Below, one piece after another: positions 55,372 through 64,000 of a stretch of 64,000 nt of DNA (position 1 is the first letter of the stretch; each line of letters opens with the position of its first letter). Under the pieces are notes generated by a model. That model was not told the origin of the DNA. It did no database searches and saw only the letters and a program-made list of their open reading frames with translations. The stretch spans positions 124,001 through 188,000 of the forward strand of contig NZ_VLLG01000004.1 in the NCBI RefSeq assembly GCF_007830125.1. Direction: 5' to 3'. The DNA comes from Chitinophaga japonensis (lineage in GTDB: Bacteria > Bacteroidota > Bacteroidia > Chitinophagales > Chitinophagaceae). The translations under genes were made by a program, and so were the position numbers.

Positions 55372-56720
55372 TACTGTGCTGTGTTTTTAAATAATAACTG
55401 TTTAAAACTCTCATCTTTCATCAAAGTTTCGGGATTTAATATTCTCTCACCTATCCCTTTCCGAAAATCAACAAACTGCACTACGCCGTTTTGCTTCGTG
55501 ACATTAAAAAAGTGACCTATTTTGCCTGGTCCTCTATCACCAAATATAACTCCTGTTGCCCCATCCTCCAATTTGCTCATCACATTCATAATTGATTTTG
55601 TGGAGGTATGGGCTGTTATTCCTTCTGTACCACCAAACCAATTAAAGAAGCCTCGTACAGAAGTGACTCCATGATTCAATGCTGAAGCAGGATTCCCTTT
55701 TAGCGATGCATCTCCCGCAATTGTACATCCAGCACAATTATCGGCACCTCTTAAGGGATTAATATCTCTAGATCCACCTACTTTCACTTCCGCTGATAGC
55801 CCTTTTAGCTCAACCTTTAGAAGTAATCCAGAGCCAACTAGGTTCGCTGTTGCACCAGCAACCTTAAGTCCCCTGTTGAATTTTTCCTGAGCTACCCCAA
55901 GTTCATTATATCTATATGATATCTCCCCAGCCGAGAAATATTGCGATTGTTGTTTGCCACCGATGTCTGAATAATCATATCTCGCATAGTCCCCTTTTCC
56001 CACTTCTGGGTCAAACTCGAAAAATGAAAATGTTCCGCCTGTGGGCAATTTGTGGGCTGCAACCATTAACTTCGCTATACTTTCCTTTGTTGTTTCAGGC
56101 TTTATGCCAAAAAATGACAGAGTATTCGAAGTGCCTTTTGCTTGTTTGTAATCATCCGATATGACTTTCGCTACAGTTTCCCCATTCGATACTGTATAGG
56201 AGAACGTCCTAACATGCTTTTCAGCTCCCTCTACATCGATGCTTCTAATAACATCATTTTCTGCATAGGTACTATTCCAGGGGTATTCAGCACTCAAAGG
56301 GTCTACAGACAAGAATCTACCCAATCTTGGATCATAAATCCTCATCCCATAATCCTGCTGATTTCCTTCCCCCTTTATCTCATTATCATTCTCCTTCCCA
56401 TTATAACCATATCTATACTTATCGCCAGCACTATAATGCCGGCCCGGCTGTAACATCCCGAACGGATAGTAGTCGTTTGCACTGACCACATCTGCATTAT
56501 AATAATCTACAACACCATCCGTATTTTCATCTACGCTTTTCTTCTTGTCACTTACCACCGCCATCACATTGCCCCGATGGTCGGTGAGCTCATACACTTT
56601 CTTCCCGCGCATAAAGGAAACGCTGTAGGCAAAACCCAGTCCCGGCAAATAAGATATTTCCGAGGTTTCCTCCCCATAGGCATTAGCTATTAACTGCTCT
56701 GTATGTTTTTCCGCGGGCAC
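55371..56720 (-). CDS. RHS-repeat protein with papain-like C-terminal toxin (5' truncated frame)
   Basis: 449 residues from a GTG at 56720. The RHS core has YELTDHRGNVMAVVSDKKKS, GMRIYDPRLGRFLSVDPLS and ENDVIRSIDVEGAEK, the conserved hinge of RHS toxins. The C-terminal toxin has NCAGCTIAGDASLKGNPASA (Cys near residue 326) and a distal GHFFNVTKQNGVVQFVDFRK (His near 401, Asp near 411), the Cys/His/Asp order of the papain-fold toxin family. The frame has no true start; its coding sequence continues upstream without ATG to about 56880, then shifts. It is a broken copy or a toxin cassette. Confidence 0.8.
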   Translation of the reverse strand: MPAEKHTEQLIANAYGEETSEISYLPGLGFAYSVSFMRGKKVYELTDHRGNVMAVVSDKKKSVDENTDGVVDYYNADVVSANDYYPFGMLQPGRHYSAGDKYRYGYNGKENDNEIKGEGNQQDYGMRIYDPRLGRFLSVDPLSAEYPWNSTYAENDVIRSIDVEGAEKHVRTFSYTVSNGETVAKVISDDYKQAKGTSNTLSFFGIKPETTKESIAKLMVAAHKLPTGGTFSFFEFDPEVGKGDYARYDYSDIGGKQQSQYFSAGEISYRYNELGVAQEKFNRGLKVAGATANLVGSGLLLKVELKGLSAEVKVGGSRDINPLRGADNCAGCTIAGDASLKGNPASALNHGVTSVRGFFNWFGGTEGITAHTSTKSIMNVMSKLEDGATGVIFGDRGPGKIGHFFNVTKQNGVVQFVDFRKGIGERILNPETLMKDESFKQLLFKNTAQ

Positions 56721-57487
56721 TATCAGGCTGCTGATCTTATCGCTGACGGCATTTTGCTGCTCCTGTAAGTTTACCAGGTCATTCCGTATTTGCCGCTGGC
56801 TCGCCGCCCAGGATGCCGGCCTATATAAACTGGAATCCAGCTTGTGCAGCCAGCTTATATATTGCTGTCGGTTATCTACAGCCTGCTGCCATTGTAGCTC
56901 CAGCCAGCCCGGTACAATAAGAACACATCCTCCTTTTCCTGTAATAAAGTGGCATATTTACCCGGCTTCAAGGGCACGCTGTCCATCAATGCTCCCTCCT
57001 GGTCATAAACAAACAACCTGTCGGGAGACTGCCGCCGTAACACTATCCTGTAGGCTCCCGCCATCGGGTCAGTATTATAGTATTCCGTACTGTCTGCCTT
57101 CCTGATCATGGCCCTGGCTAGCTCCCGCCGGGTACGGCTGCTGTCATTGCGGTATTTCCACAAGCGCCGGGGCGATCTGCTGTCAAATACCCGCAACCGC
57201 AGGCATATCCCTTTCATGAGCCCTTCGATAGCCATCAGCTTTTGCAGGGTGGTTTCTGCTGATTTCACCGCCGGGGCGCTAAATATAACGCGGTTGTTAT
57301 GGGCGGTGTCTTCCAGGGCTGCTTTACCATGCAGCCGGTACAGGAGTTCCGCCTGTTCTATATAGTAAAGGCTTTCATAACAGTAATTCCGGTAAAAAGA
57401 AAACGGGGCAAGTGTACCAGCAGCAAACTGGTTATATCCATCCTCCCTAAGCTGTATAGCATCAAAAGCTGCACCATGACAGGTGAA
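56721..57487 (-). pseudogene. RHS toxin 5' remnant with frameshift
   Basis: Coding-like sequence upstream of the toxin. From 57487 a frame runs through AAFDAIQLREDGYNQFAAGT and LAPFSFYRNYCYESLYYIEQ to LLYRAGW near 56890. The coding frame then changes to ELQWQQAVDNRQQYISWLHK, which continues into the RHS gene. So one frameshift separates the parts. The 5' end abuts the ABC pseudogene stop, so the RHS protein has lost its N-terminus. Confidence 0.65.
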
Positions 57488-58018
57488 CTACTTCAATTGC
57501 CGGGTAATGTCATCCAGTACCGCGCGTCTGTACATCAAGCCCAAGGGTAGGCTCATCTAAAAACAAAACCTTTGGGTCGTGTAGAATACCCCGTGCTATT
57601 TCTACTCTTCTGCGCATCTCCCCCTGAAAAGTTCCGCACAAATTCATTTTTGCGGCTAAGAAGTCCTATAGAATCCAGCAGTTTTTCGATCTTCTGCTTC
57701 CTTTCGGCAGGCGGAACCTTATACAATACAGCGTGATAGTAAAGGTTTTCGTAAGCCGTAAGGTCCTCATCTAAGGTAGAGTCCTGAAAAATGATCCCTA
57801 TCGATTCACGTACCTGCTTTTTCTCTTTGGTCACATCAAAACCATTAATCTTCACCTGGCCGCCTGACGGACTTGTTATCGTTGTCATTATTTTAATGCA
57901 TGTAGATTTTCCTGCACCATTGGGACCCAGGAAAGCGAAAATATCATTTTCCTCCACTGAAAAACTGATGTGGTCTATAGCTTGTTTTAAGATAGGCCTG
58001 TTGGGTGCATAACCTGGC
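57488..58018 (-). pseudogene. ABC transporter ATPase pseudogene
   Basis: The ATPase frame has ILKQAIDHISFSVEENDIFA, FLGPNGAGKSTCIKIM (Walker A), GIIFQDSTLDEDLTAYENLY (Q loop) and RNFSGG. After the signature motif the frame shifts: the correct continuation reads MRRRVEIARGILHDPKVLFL then DEPTLGLDVQTR (Walker B), and a second shift leads to VLDDITRQLK and a stop at 57488. It resembles DrrA-type multidrug ATPases. At least two frameshifts and no permease partner mark it as dead. Confidence 0.75.
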
Positions 58019-58076
58019 GGGCCTTTTTATTACCATTATCTTGTTTCCCGTTGTCCATTCTCCATTCTCTATTTCA

Positions 58077-58126
58077 TACAACCTGTCGGGTTCGTTTGCG
58101 TCGAAAGCGCAACCCGACAGGTTGTA
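58077..58126. repeat. 16-bp inverted repeat between ABC remnant and lytT
   Basis: TACAACCTGTCGGGTT (58077-58092) is exactly repeated in inverse at 58111-58126, leaving an 18-base loop. It lies just beyond the response-regulator stop, so it may be its terminator or one of the dispersed palindromic elements common between genes in Bacteroidota. Copy number could not be checked. Confidence 0.6.
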
Positions 58127-58128
58127 TT

Positions 58129-58860
58129 TTAACTAATCCACTTATCAATAAACGCCTTAAAGGTATTCCGGTACTGTTCTCCAATGGTGATCTCCATTTT
58201 GTCGATGAACAGGGAGTTCTTACCGACTGCGCTGATCTTGTCGAGCGATACAATGAACGAGCGGTGAACCCGCATGAATTTAGTCGCCGGTAGTCTTTCT
58301 TCGAGTGTTTTTAAAGAGGTGAGTGACAGCACAGGTTGGTGGGGCGGCCCCAGGTGCAAGCGTACATAATCCTTTACGCCTTCTATATACAAAATGTCTT
58401 TGTAATTTACCCGCACCCATTGGTATTCTACCTTTATAAAAATGGCATCTTCTTCGGCAGCAGCAGTGGTAGTTGCCGGCGTTGCCGATTCTACCAGGTG
58501 CAATGCTTTGGTAGCTGCGCGCAAAAACTCTTCGTAATTAAATGGCTTTAGTAAATAGTCGACCGCGTTTACTTTGTATCCTTCAATGGCGTAGTGATTG
58601 TAGGCTGTAGTAAAAATGACCTTAGGCAATGGTTGTGGCTGTTGCTGCATCCAGCGGGCCAGTTCCAGACCGCTGAAGTTGGGCATGTTGATGTCGAGAA
58701 AAAGCAGGTCGGCCGGTTTTTTCCTGATCAATTGCATGGCCTCTACCGCACTGCCGCAACTGCCTTCGAGTTGCAAAAAGGGCGTTTGTTTTATCAGTGT
58801 CTCCACCAGCTTTAAGGCCAGCGGCTCGTCGTCTACTACTATACATTTAAGTATTGTCAT
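58129..58860 (-). CDS. LytTR-family response regulator
   Basis: 243 residues. The receiver domain has IVVDDEPLALKLVETL, the phospho-acceptor in DLLFLDINMPNFSGLEL and the FTTAYNHYAIEGYKVNAVDY/LLKPF switch. After a linker, the LytTR domain reads FIKVEYQWVRVNYKDILYIE, VLSLTSLKTLEERLPATKFM and RVHRSFIVSLDKISAV. It binds DNA after phosphorylation by the adjacent kinase, whose gene overlaps by 4 bp. Confidence 0.93.
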   Translation of the reverse strand: MTILKCIVVDDEPLALKLVETLIKQTPFLQLEGSCGSAVEAMQLIRKKPADLLFLDINMPNFSGLELARWMQQQPQPLPKVIFTTAYNHYAIEGYKVNAVDYLLKPFNYEEFLRAATKALHLVESATPATTTAAAEEDAIFIKVEYQWVRVNYKDILYIEGVKDYVRLHLGPPHQPVLSLTSLKTLEERLPATKFMRVHRSFIVSLDKISAVGKNSLFIDKMEITIGEQYRNTFKAFIDKWIS

Positions 58861-59912
58861 GGCGCCAGGTCAATTTTGAGGTTAACTTCGTATCTCCCGT
58901 CACTGTTAAGTCCTGCTTGTAATTGATGCCGCTGAGGATATAATAATTGTAACCGGCGTTCGGTATTGGTCAATCCTATGCCACCCTCACCCGGTTCATT
59001 GGTTTTCTTTTCAAATACGCTGTTGGTGACCTGTAGTTGTAATTGAGTACCCTTTTGGTGTAGCCTGATGATGATCTCGCTTTTGACCGTCGCATCCACG
59101 CCATGTTTAAAAGCGTTTTCGATAAAGGGCAATAACAACATCGGTGCTATAGGATAATCGATCAGTTTATCGGAGATGTCGGTAACGATGGTTACTTTGT
59201 CGGTAGACCGTAGCCGCATCAAAGATATATAGTTCTTTAAAAAGTCTACTTCTTCCAGCAGGGTGGTATTTTCATCGCCATTGCCGTACAGCAGGTAGCG
59301 CATCATGCGGCTGAGCGTGTGCAAGGCTTTGCGCGAATCTTCTACATCAATATAGGTAAGTGAGTAAATGCTGTTGAGCGAATTGAAAAAGAAGTGTGGG
59401 TTGATCTGTATTTTCAACATAGCCAGCTCTGCCACGGCTTTGTCCTGCTCCAACTGTTGTTTGTGTTGAGCGGCCTGTTGCCAGTACCGCAGCATGGCCC
59501 AACTGATGCTGATGCCCATTACGAGCAGCGTCATCATAAAAACAAAGAAGTCGAAGTATTTGTCATGATCCCTTTTGTCGCCAAACAGGGCCGACATTCT
59601 TTCATGCATATTGGTGTCTGTGTTGTAGATGTATGACACTACCTGGGTGATGAGCATGATCACCAGGCTCCAGACCACAAACGAACCTGCTTTTGATTTA
59701 ATAATGGTGCGGGGAACTATTATTAAAGCATTGATGTAGAATATGCATATCATCATGAACAGTACCACCGATTGCCATACCCAAAAAAAGGTAGGGATGG
59801 GTACATGCCAGCTATAGGGGACATAATACAACAGCAGCGAGCCCAGCAAGATCCAACTGAGCGTATGCAACCCTATGGTGAGGTATGGTTTAAAAAAGCC
59901 TGCTGAGAGCAT
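58857..59912 (-). CDS. LytS-type sensor histidine kinase
   Basis: 351 residues. Four membrane helices in the first 150 (for example LHTLSWILLGSLLLYYVPYS and VVLFMMICIFYINALIIVPR) precede a short coiled coil. The His_kinase domain has LKIQINPHFFFNSLNSIYSL (His near 173), then APMLLLPFIENAFKHGVDAT (N box) and EGGIGLTNTERRLQLLY (G box). The LytS family phosphorylates its LytTR partner, encoded next. It is divergent from the RND operon and may control it. Confidence 0.93.
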   Translation of the reverse strand: MLSAGFFKPYLTIGLHTLSWILLGSLLLYYVPYSWHVPIPTFFWVWQSVVLFMMICIFYINALIIVPRTIIKSKAGSFVVWSLVIMLITQVVSYIYNTDTNMHERMSALFGDKRDHDKYFDFFVFMMTLLVMGISISWAMLRYWQQAAQHKQQLEQDKAVAELAMLKIQINPHFFFNSLNSIYSLTYIDVEDSRKALHTLSRMMRYLLYGNGDENTTLLEEVDFLKNYISLMRLRSTDKVTIVTDISDKLIDYPIAPMLLLPFIENAFKHGVDATVKSEIIIRLHQKGTQLQLQVTNSVFEKKTNEPGEGGIGLTNTERRLQLLYPQRHQLQAGLNSDGRYEVNLKIDLAP

Positions 59913-60180
59913 TTTATACGTGTAATTTATGAAAGCAAGTTACGGTTTATTTGGATGTGCCTGGGGCGCCACTCCTTCAAAACTGGCTGTCAGTCCCTTA
60001 AAGCGGTCTTTTAGTCGATTAATCGCAGGGCATCTGTTTACTGTAAGTAGCTACTATATAAATAAGGGATGTAGGCAGGTTTATCGATTCAGCCGCGGTG
60101 CCGGTCGATCAACATATAATACCCCCTGGAATGTAGTTTTCTTTACATCTGTAAAGTAAAGACAATTTAAAGATTTCATT
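59913..60180. promoter_or_regulatory. Divergent control region with a palindromic operator
   Basis: In the 268-bp gap between lytS and the RND adaptor, CTTTACATCTGTAAAG (60141-60156) is a perfect 7-bp inverted repeat with a 2-bp centre. It sits 25 bp from the adaptor start. It is a plausible target for the LytTR regulator or another repressor of the pump. The rest holds no gene. Confidence 0.55.
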
Positions 60181-61365
60181 ATGAACGAACATAGCGCATC
60201 GATTTTTACCTGCATGGCTTTAGCGATCGTCATTGCCGGCAGCAACTGTAAGAATAAACAAGCAGGACAACAGCCGCCGATGGGCATGGCTGGCAGTAAA
60301 GAACCACAGCAATACAGCGTGTTACAGATAACTGCACAGCCGGTAAGCGTGCATACCGATTATCCCGCCACCCTGCAGGGCGAGGAAGTGGTGGAAATAA
60401 GACCCAAGATCGAAGGCTACCTGGAAGAACAATATGTGGATGAAGGCGCCCGGGTAAAGCGCGGACAAAAACTGTTTCGCATCAGCAATCCGCAATATGA
60501 GCAGGAATTGCGCAGTGCAGAAGCCGGTGTGAATACGGCGCAAGCTGATATAAAGTCGGCCGAGCTGACCGTGAACAAAACAAAGCCACTGGTTGAAAAA
60601 GAGATTATCAGTAAATATGAGCTCGACGCGGCTGAGTATACGCTGCAATCGAAAAAAGCAGCATTAGCGCAGGCGCAGGCCACCCTGGCCAATGCCCGGG
60701 CAAACCTGGGGTATACCATTATTACCAGCCCTTCCAACGGTATCATTGGCACCATACCTTATAAAAAAGGGAGCCTGGTAAGCAGTACCTCTACCGACCC
60801 GCTCACTACCTTGTCGGCAGACAAAGGCATCTATGCCTACTTTGCGTTCAACGAAAAACAGTTGCTGGAGTTTAACCGCACGTTCAAAGGCGCTACCGTT
60901 CAGGATAAACTGCGCAACCTGCCTGCTGTACAGTTGGTGCTGGCAGACGGTACGCTGTATAACCAAACTGGTAAGGTAGAAACCGCCAGCGGGTTACTGA
61001 CCACTGAAACAGGTTCTTCTAACTTTAGGGCTACATTCCCCAACCCCGATGCGTTGTTGAAAAGCGGTGGAAGCGCCATCGTTCGCATTCCCCGAAGTAT
61101 TAATGACGCCTTACTGATCCCCCAAAGTGCTACTTACGAGCTGCAGGACAAACGCCTGGTGTATACCGTAGGTAACGATAACAAGGTGTTGAGTAAAGCT
61201 ATTATTACCACGCCTACCGACGATGGAAAGTTCTTTATCGTAACCGATGGACTGGCCAATGGTGATAAGATCGTGCTGGATGGATTGACCAGTTTGAAAG
61301 ACAGTATGGCCATTAAGCCTGCTATGGCGAACCCTCAAACTATTTACTCCGCCCTTGTAAAGTAA
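60181..61365 (+). CDS. RND efflux periplasmic adaptor lipoprotein
   Basis: 394 residues. The N-terminus is a lipoprotein signal (ALAIVIAGSNCKNKQ, lipobox near residue 23). The biotinyl-lipoyl part has EIRPKIEGYLEEQYVDEGAR and VKRGQKLFRI, then alpha-hairpin coiled coils near 95-160, GSLVSSTSTDPLTTLSADKG and the membrane-proximal domain. It links the inner-membrane pump to an outer-membrane channel; no TolC-type gene is seen before the window ends. It precedes the pump by 5 bp. Confidence 0.93.
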   Translation: MNEHSASIFTCMALAIVIAGSNCKNKQAGQQPPMGMAGSKEPQQYSVLQITAQPVSVHTDYPATLQGEEVVEIRPKIEGYLEEQYVDEGARVKRGQKLFRISNPQYEQELRSAEAGVNTAQADIKSAELTVNKTKPLVEKEIISKYELDAAEYTLQSKKAALAQAQATLANARANLGYTIITSPSNGIIGTIPYKKGSLVSSTSTDPLTTLSADKGIYAYFAFNEKQLLEFNRTFKGATVQDKLRNLPAVQLVLADGTLYNQTGKVETASGLLTTETGSSNFRATFPNPDALLKSGGSAIVRIPRSINDALLIPQSATYELQDKRLVYTVGNDNKVLSKAIITTPTDDGKFFIVTDGLANGDKIVLDGLTSLKDSMAIKPAMANPQTIYSALVK

Positions 61366-61370
61366 TTGTG

Positions 61371-64000
61371 ATGAAAAAAAAGTCAACGTTCTTTAAAGTA
61401 TTTATCGACCGGCCCGTGCTCAGCACCGTTATTTCGGTGATCATTGTGTTGCTGGGTATTTTGGGTATGATATCCCTGCCGGTGGCGCAGTATCCCGATA
61501 TTACGCCGCCCACCGTACAGGTGTCGGCCTCGTATACCGGCGCCAATGCCGATGTGGTATTAAAAAGCGTGATCGTTCCGTTGGAAGAACAGATCAATGG
61601 TGTGGAAGGCATGACCTATATGACCTCCAGCGCTACCAATGAAGGTACTGGTACTATTAGTGTATATTTTAAAGTGGGTACCGATCCCGATATGGCGGCG
61701 GTGAACGTACAGAACCGCGTATCTACCGCCAGTAGTTTGTTACCGCAGGAGGTAACGCAGGCGGGTGTAACCGTAAAGAAACGACAAAGCAGTAACCTGC
61801 TGATCACTGCCATTTATAGCGATAACCCAGCCTACGATCAGAACTTTTTACAGAACTATGCCGAGATAAACATATTACCCCGTTTAAAACGTATCAACGG
61901 GGTGGGCGATGCTTCCGCTTTCGGCTCGCGTCAATATTCCATGCGTATATGGCTGAAGCCCGATGTGATGGCGATATACGGACTGATACCGCAGGATATT
62001 ACCGATGCGCTGAGCGAACAGAACGTTGATGCCGCACCGGGTAAATTTGGTGAGAACGGCGATCAGAGCTTTCAATATGTAATTAAGTACGCAGGCCGTT
62101 TACAATCGGCTGAACAGTTTGGAAACATCATTATCAAATCTGCCGGTAAGGGGCAGTTGCTGCGGCTGAAAGATGTGGCCCGTATTGAACTGGGGGCGCA
62201 AAACTATAGCTCAGTATCAGTGGTAAATGGTAAACCCACGGTAAATATTTCGGTAAGCCAGGTAGCAGGCGCCAATGCACAAAAAGTGATCGAGGAAGCG
62301 ATAAAAGTGCTGAACGATGCGGCCACCACGTATCCTTCAGGTTTGCACAATACCAACCTGGTTAACATAAATAAATTCCTGGATGCTTCTATTGAAAAAG
62401 TGATCCATACGCTGATAGAATGTTTCCTGCTGGTGTTCCTGGTGATCTTTATCTTTTTGCAGGACTTCCGCAGCACCATTATTCATGGGGTGTCTGTGCC
62501 GGTGGCTATTTCGGGTACCTTCTTCTTCCTGTATTTATTTGGATACAGTATCAACTTGCTTACGCTGTTTGCGTTGGTACTGGCGATCGGTATAGTGGTG
62601 GATGATGCCATTGTGGTGGTGGAAGCCGTGCACGCCAAGCTGGAGGAAGGATATACCTCGCCGCGAAAGGCGGCCATCGATGCGATGTCGGAGATCTCTA
62701 CCGCCATCGTATCTATTACGCTGGTAATGGCGGCGGTGTTTGTACCGGTAACTTTTATCAGTGGTTCAACTGGTGTGTTCTATCAACAGTTTGGTATAAC
62801 ACTGGCCATCGCTATTATGATCTCGGCGGTGAATGCGTTAACGTTGTGTCCTGCCCTCGCTGCCTTGTTCTTAAAACCACCTCATCACACCTCCGATCTA
62901 CCCGAGCATAAAAAGAAAGGCTTCCGTTATCGTTTTGGAGTAGCATTCAATGCGAGTTATGATAACCTGTTGGGTAAATATAAAAAGTCGATCCACTTCC
63001 TGGGAGGCAAAAGGTGGATTGTAATAATTGCCATAGCCCTATTTGGCGGAACCTTTTATTACATGCTCAAGAAAACGCCTTCGAGTTTTGTGCCCAACGA
63101 AGACATGGGCACCATTTTCGTAAACATCAGCCTGCCGCCCGCTTCTTCGCTGGAACGTACTACTGCTGTTGCTGATAAAGTAGACAGCATTGTGCGTACC
63201 ATACCCCAAGTGAACAATGCGCTGCGTATGGCGGGGCAAAACTTCCTGGCCGGCAGTGGTAGCGCCTACGCCATGGAGATCCTTGAGTTGAAGAACTGGA
63301 GCGATCGCAAAGGCGTTAGCAATGAAGATGTGATCAAAACAATGCGTCAGAAAATGGCTGGTATTAAAGACGCCAACATTATATATATGTCGCTGCCCAC
63401 CATTACCGGTTTTGGCGCTAGTGGTGGTTTTGAGTTTCAGTTGCAGGACAAAGGCGGACATACTACTGCTGAGTTTTACAAGGTGGCGCAGAGCTTTTTG
63501 GCCGAGCTGAATAAACGTTCCGAAATACAATATGCAGCAACGGCATTCAATCCCAACTTTCCGCAATACCAGATGGACATAAACATTGCCAAGTGTAAGG
63601 AGGCGGGTATCAGCGTTAGTTCGCTGTTAAGCACTATGCAGATCTATTATGGCGCTTCCTACGCCAGCAACTTTAACCAGTATGGTAAACAATACCGCGT
63701 ATTGGTGCAGGCAGATACCAGTTATCGTGCCAATGTAGAAGGATTGAATAAAATATATGTACGCACCAGCGATGGCAAGAACATGGCGCCTGTTACCGAG
63801 TTCATTAGTATGAAGCGTGTGTATGGCCCGGAAAGTATCTCGCGGTTTAACCTGTTCAGTTCTATTTCGGTGAGCGGCGCACCCGATGCAGGGCACAGTA
63901 CCGGCGAGGCATTGCAGGCTATTAAAGACGTAGCGGCTAAAACATTGCCGGCTGGTTATGGTTACGAATTTTCGGGCATCAGCCGCGAAGAAGAGAACAG
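61371..64000 (+). CDS. RND (HAE1-family) multidrug efflux pump, 3' end outside window
   Basis: The frame opens at ATG 61371 and is uninterrupted to the window end (876 codons), so no stop is seen. The start is MKKKSTFFKVFIDRPVLSTV, with VAQYPDITPPTVQVSASYTG, then the porter domain. Membrane helices include LIECFLLVFLVIFIFLQDFR and ALVLAIGIVVDDAIVVVEAV, the latter with the conserved Asp-Asp of proton relay. It exports drugs, detergents or bile-like compounds with proton antiport. The usual length is about 1050 residues, so some 180 are missing at the right. Confidence 0.96.
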   Translation, partial: MKKKSTFFKVFIDRPVLSTVISVIIVLLGILGMISLPVAQYPDITPPTVQVSASYTGANADVVLKSVIVPLEEQINGVEGMTYMTSSATNEGTGTISVYFKVGTDPDMAAVNVQNRVSTASSLLPQEVTQAGVTVKKRQSSNLLITAIYSDNPAYDQNFLQNYAEINILPRLKRINGVGDASAFGSRQYSMRIWLKPDVMAIYGLIPQDITDALSEQNVDAAPGKFGENGDQSFQYVIKYAGRLQSAEQFGNIIIKSAGKGQLLRLKDVARIELGAQNYSSVSVVNGKPTVNISVSQVAGANAQKVIEEAIKVLNDAATTYPSGLHNTNLVNINKFLDASIEKVIHTLIECFLLVFLVIFIFLQDFRSTIIHGVSVPVAISGTFFFLYLFGYSINLLTLFALVLAIGIVVDDAIVVVEAVHAKLEEGYTSPRKAAIDAMSEISTAIVSITLVMAAVFVPVTFISGSTGVFYQQFGITLAIAIMISAVNALTLCPALAALFLKPPHHTSDLPEHKKKGFRYRFGVAFNASYDNLLGKYKKSIHFLGGKRWIVIIAIALFGGTFYYMLKKTPSSFVPNEDMGTIFVNISLPPASSLERTTAVADKVDSIVRTIPQVNNALRMAGQNFLAGSGSAYAMEILELKNWSDRKGVSNEDVIKTMRQKMAGIKDANIIYMSLPTITGFGASGGFEFQLQDKGGHTTAEFYKVAQSFLAELNKRSEIQYAATAFNPNFPQYQMDINIAKCKEAGISVSSLLSTMQIYYGASYASNFNQYGKQYRVLVQADTSYRANVEGLNKIYVRTSDGKNMAPVTEFISMKRVYGPESISRFNLFSSISVSGAPDAGHSTGEALQAIKDVAAKTLPAGYGYEFSGISREEEN

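Overview
The window is chromosomal DNA from a member of the Bacteroidota, probably a Chitinophaga-like genus. The lineage call rests on TTTG-N19-TAnnTTTG promoters, weak Shine-Dalgarno sites, Spr-x-Gln type signal peptides, LytS/LytTR and RND-pump genes, and an RHS toxin with an Imm35-like partner. It is dominated by one apparently intact, roughly 51.2-kb siphovirus-type prophage integrated in a tRNA-Arg(ACG) gene.

Left flank (1-3142): a TPR protein, tilS, a rhomboid protease, rlmH and the tRNA-Arg gene. A 46-bp direct repeat, attL 3143-3188 and attR 54369-54414, covers the tRNA from the anticodon loop to its 3' end and delimits the prophage. Paired CCGGAACA boxes lie just inside both ends and are likely integrase arm sites.

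Pr립 order of the prophage, left to right: tyrosine integrase and a small XRE regulator; a block with two short RNA genes and an orphan histidine kinase; three small leftward genes; a RelE-type toxin-antitoxin pair; then a very long leftward gene series. Read in the direction of transcription (right to left), that series starts with a Cro-like regulator and tiny early genes (52.6-50.7 kb), a PP-loop (PAPS-reductase-like) protein, a noncoding segment of about 0.7 kb rich in RNA hairpins, an SSB-like protein, a PD-(D/E)XK nuclease, an SNF2-type helicase, a VRR-NUC nuclease, a primase-helicase, DNA methyltransferases and an HNH protein. It continues with small and large terminase, an inserted four-gene glycosyltransferase/methyltransferase cassette, portal, MuF head protein, scaffold, decoration and capsid proteins, connectors, tail tube, a frameshifted tail-assembly chaperone, tape measure, baseplate and fibre proteins, holin, an SGNH/PKD fibre, a probable one-piece spanin and an amidase endolysin. 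At the right end a rightward XRE repressor faces the Cro-like gene across two operator-like sites, followed by two related secreted 'moron' proteins before attR.

Right flank (54.4-64 kb): the displaced tRNA terminator, a decayed RHS polymorphic-toxin locus with a papain-like C-terminal toxin and a probable immunity gene, an ABC-transporter pseudogene, a LytS/LytTR two-component pair and, divergently, an RND efflux adaptor and pump that runs off the window.

The most notable item is the 49.12-49.72 kb segment. It is noncoding, folds by eye into many long stems, and ends in a tRNA-like element with an encoded CCA. Several stems contain G-U pairs that exist only on the transcribed strand. It fits the description of the 'ornate large' phage RNAs (GOLLD/ROOL-like), though class membership could not be tested here.
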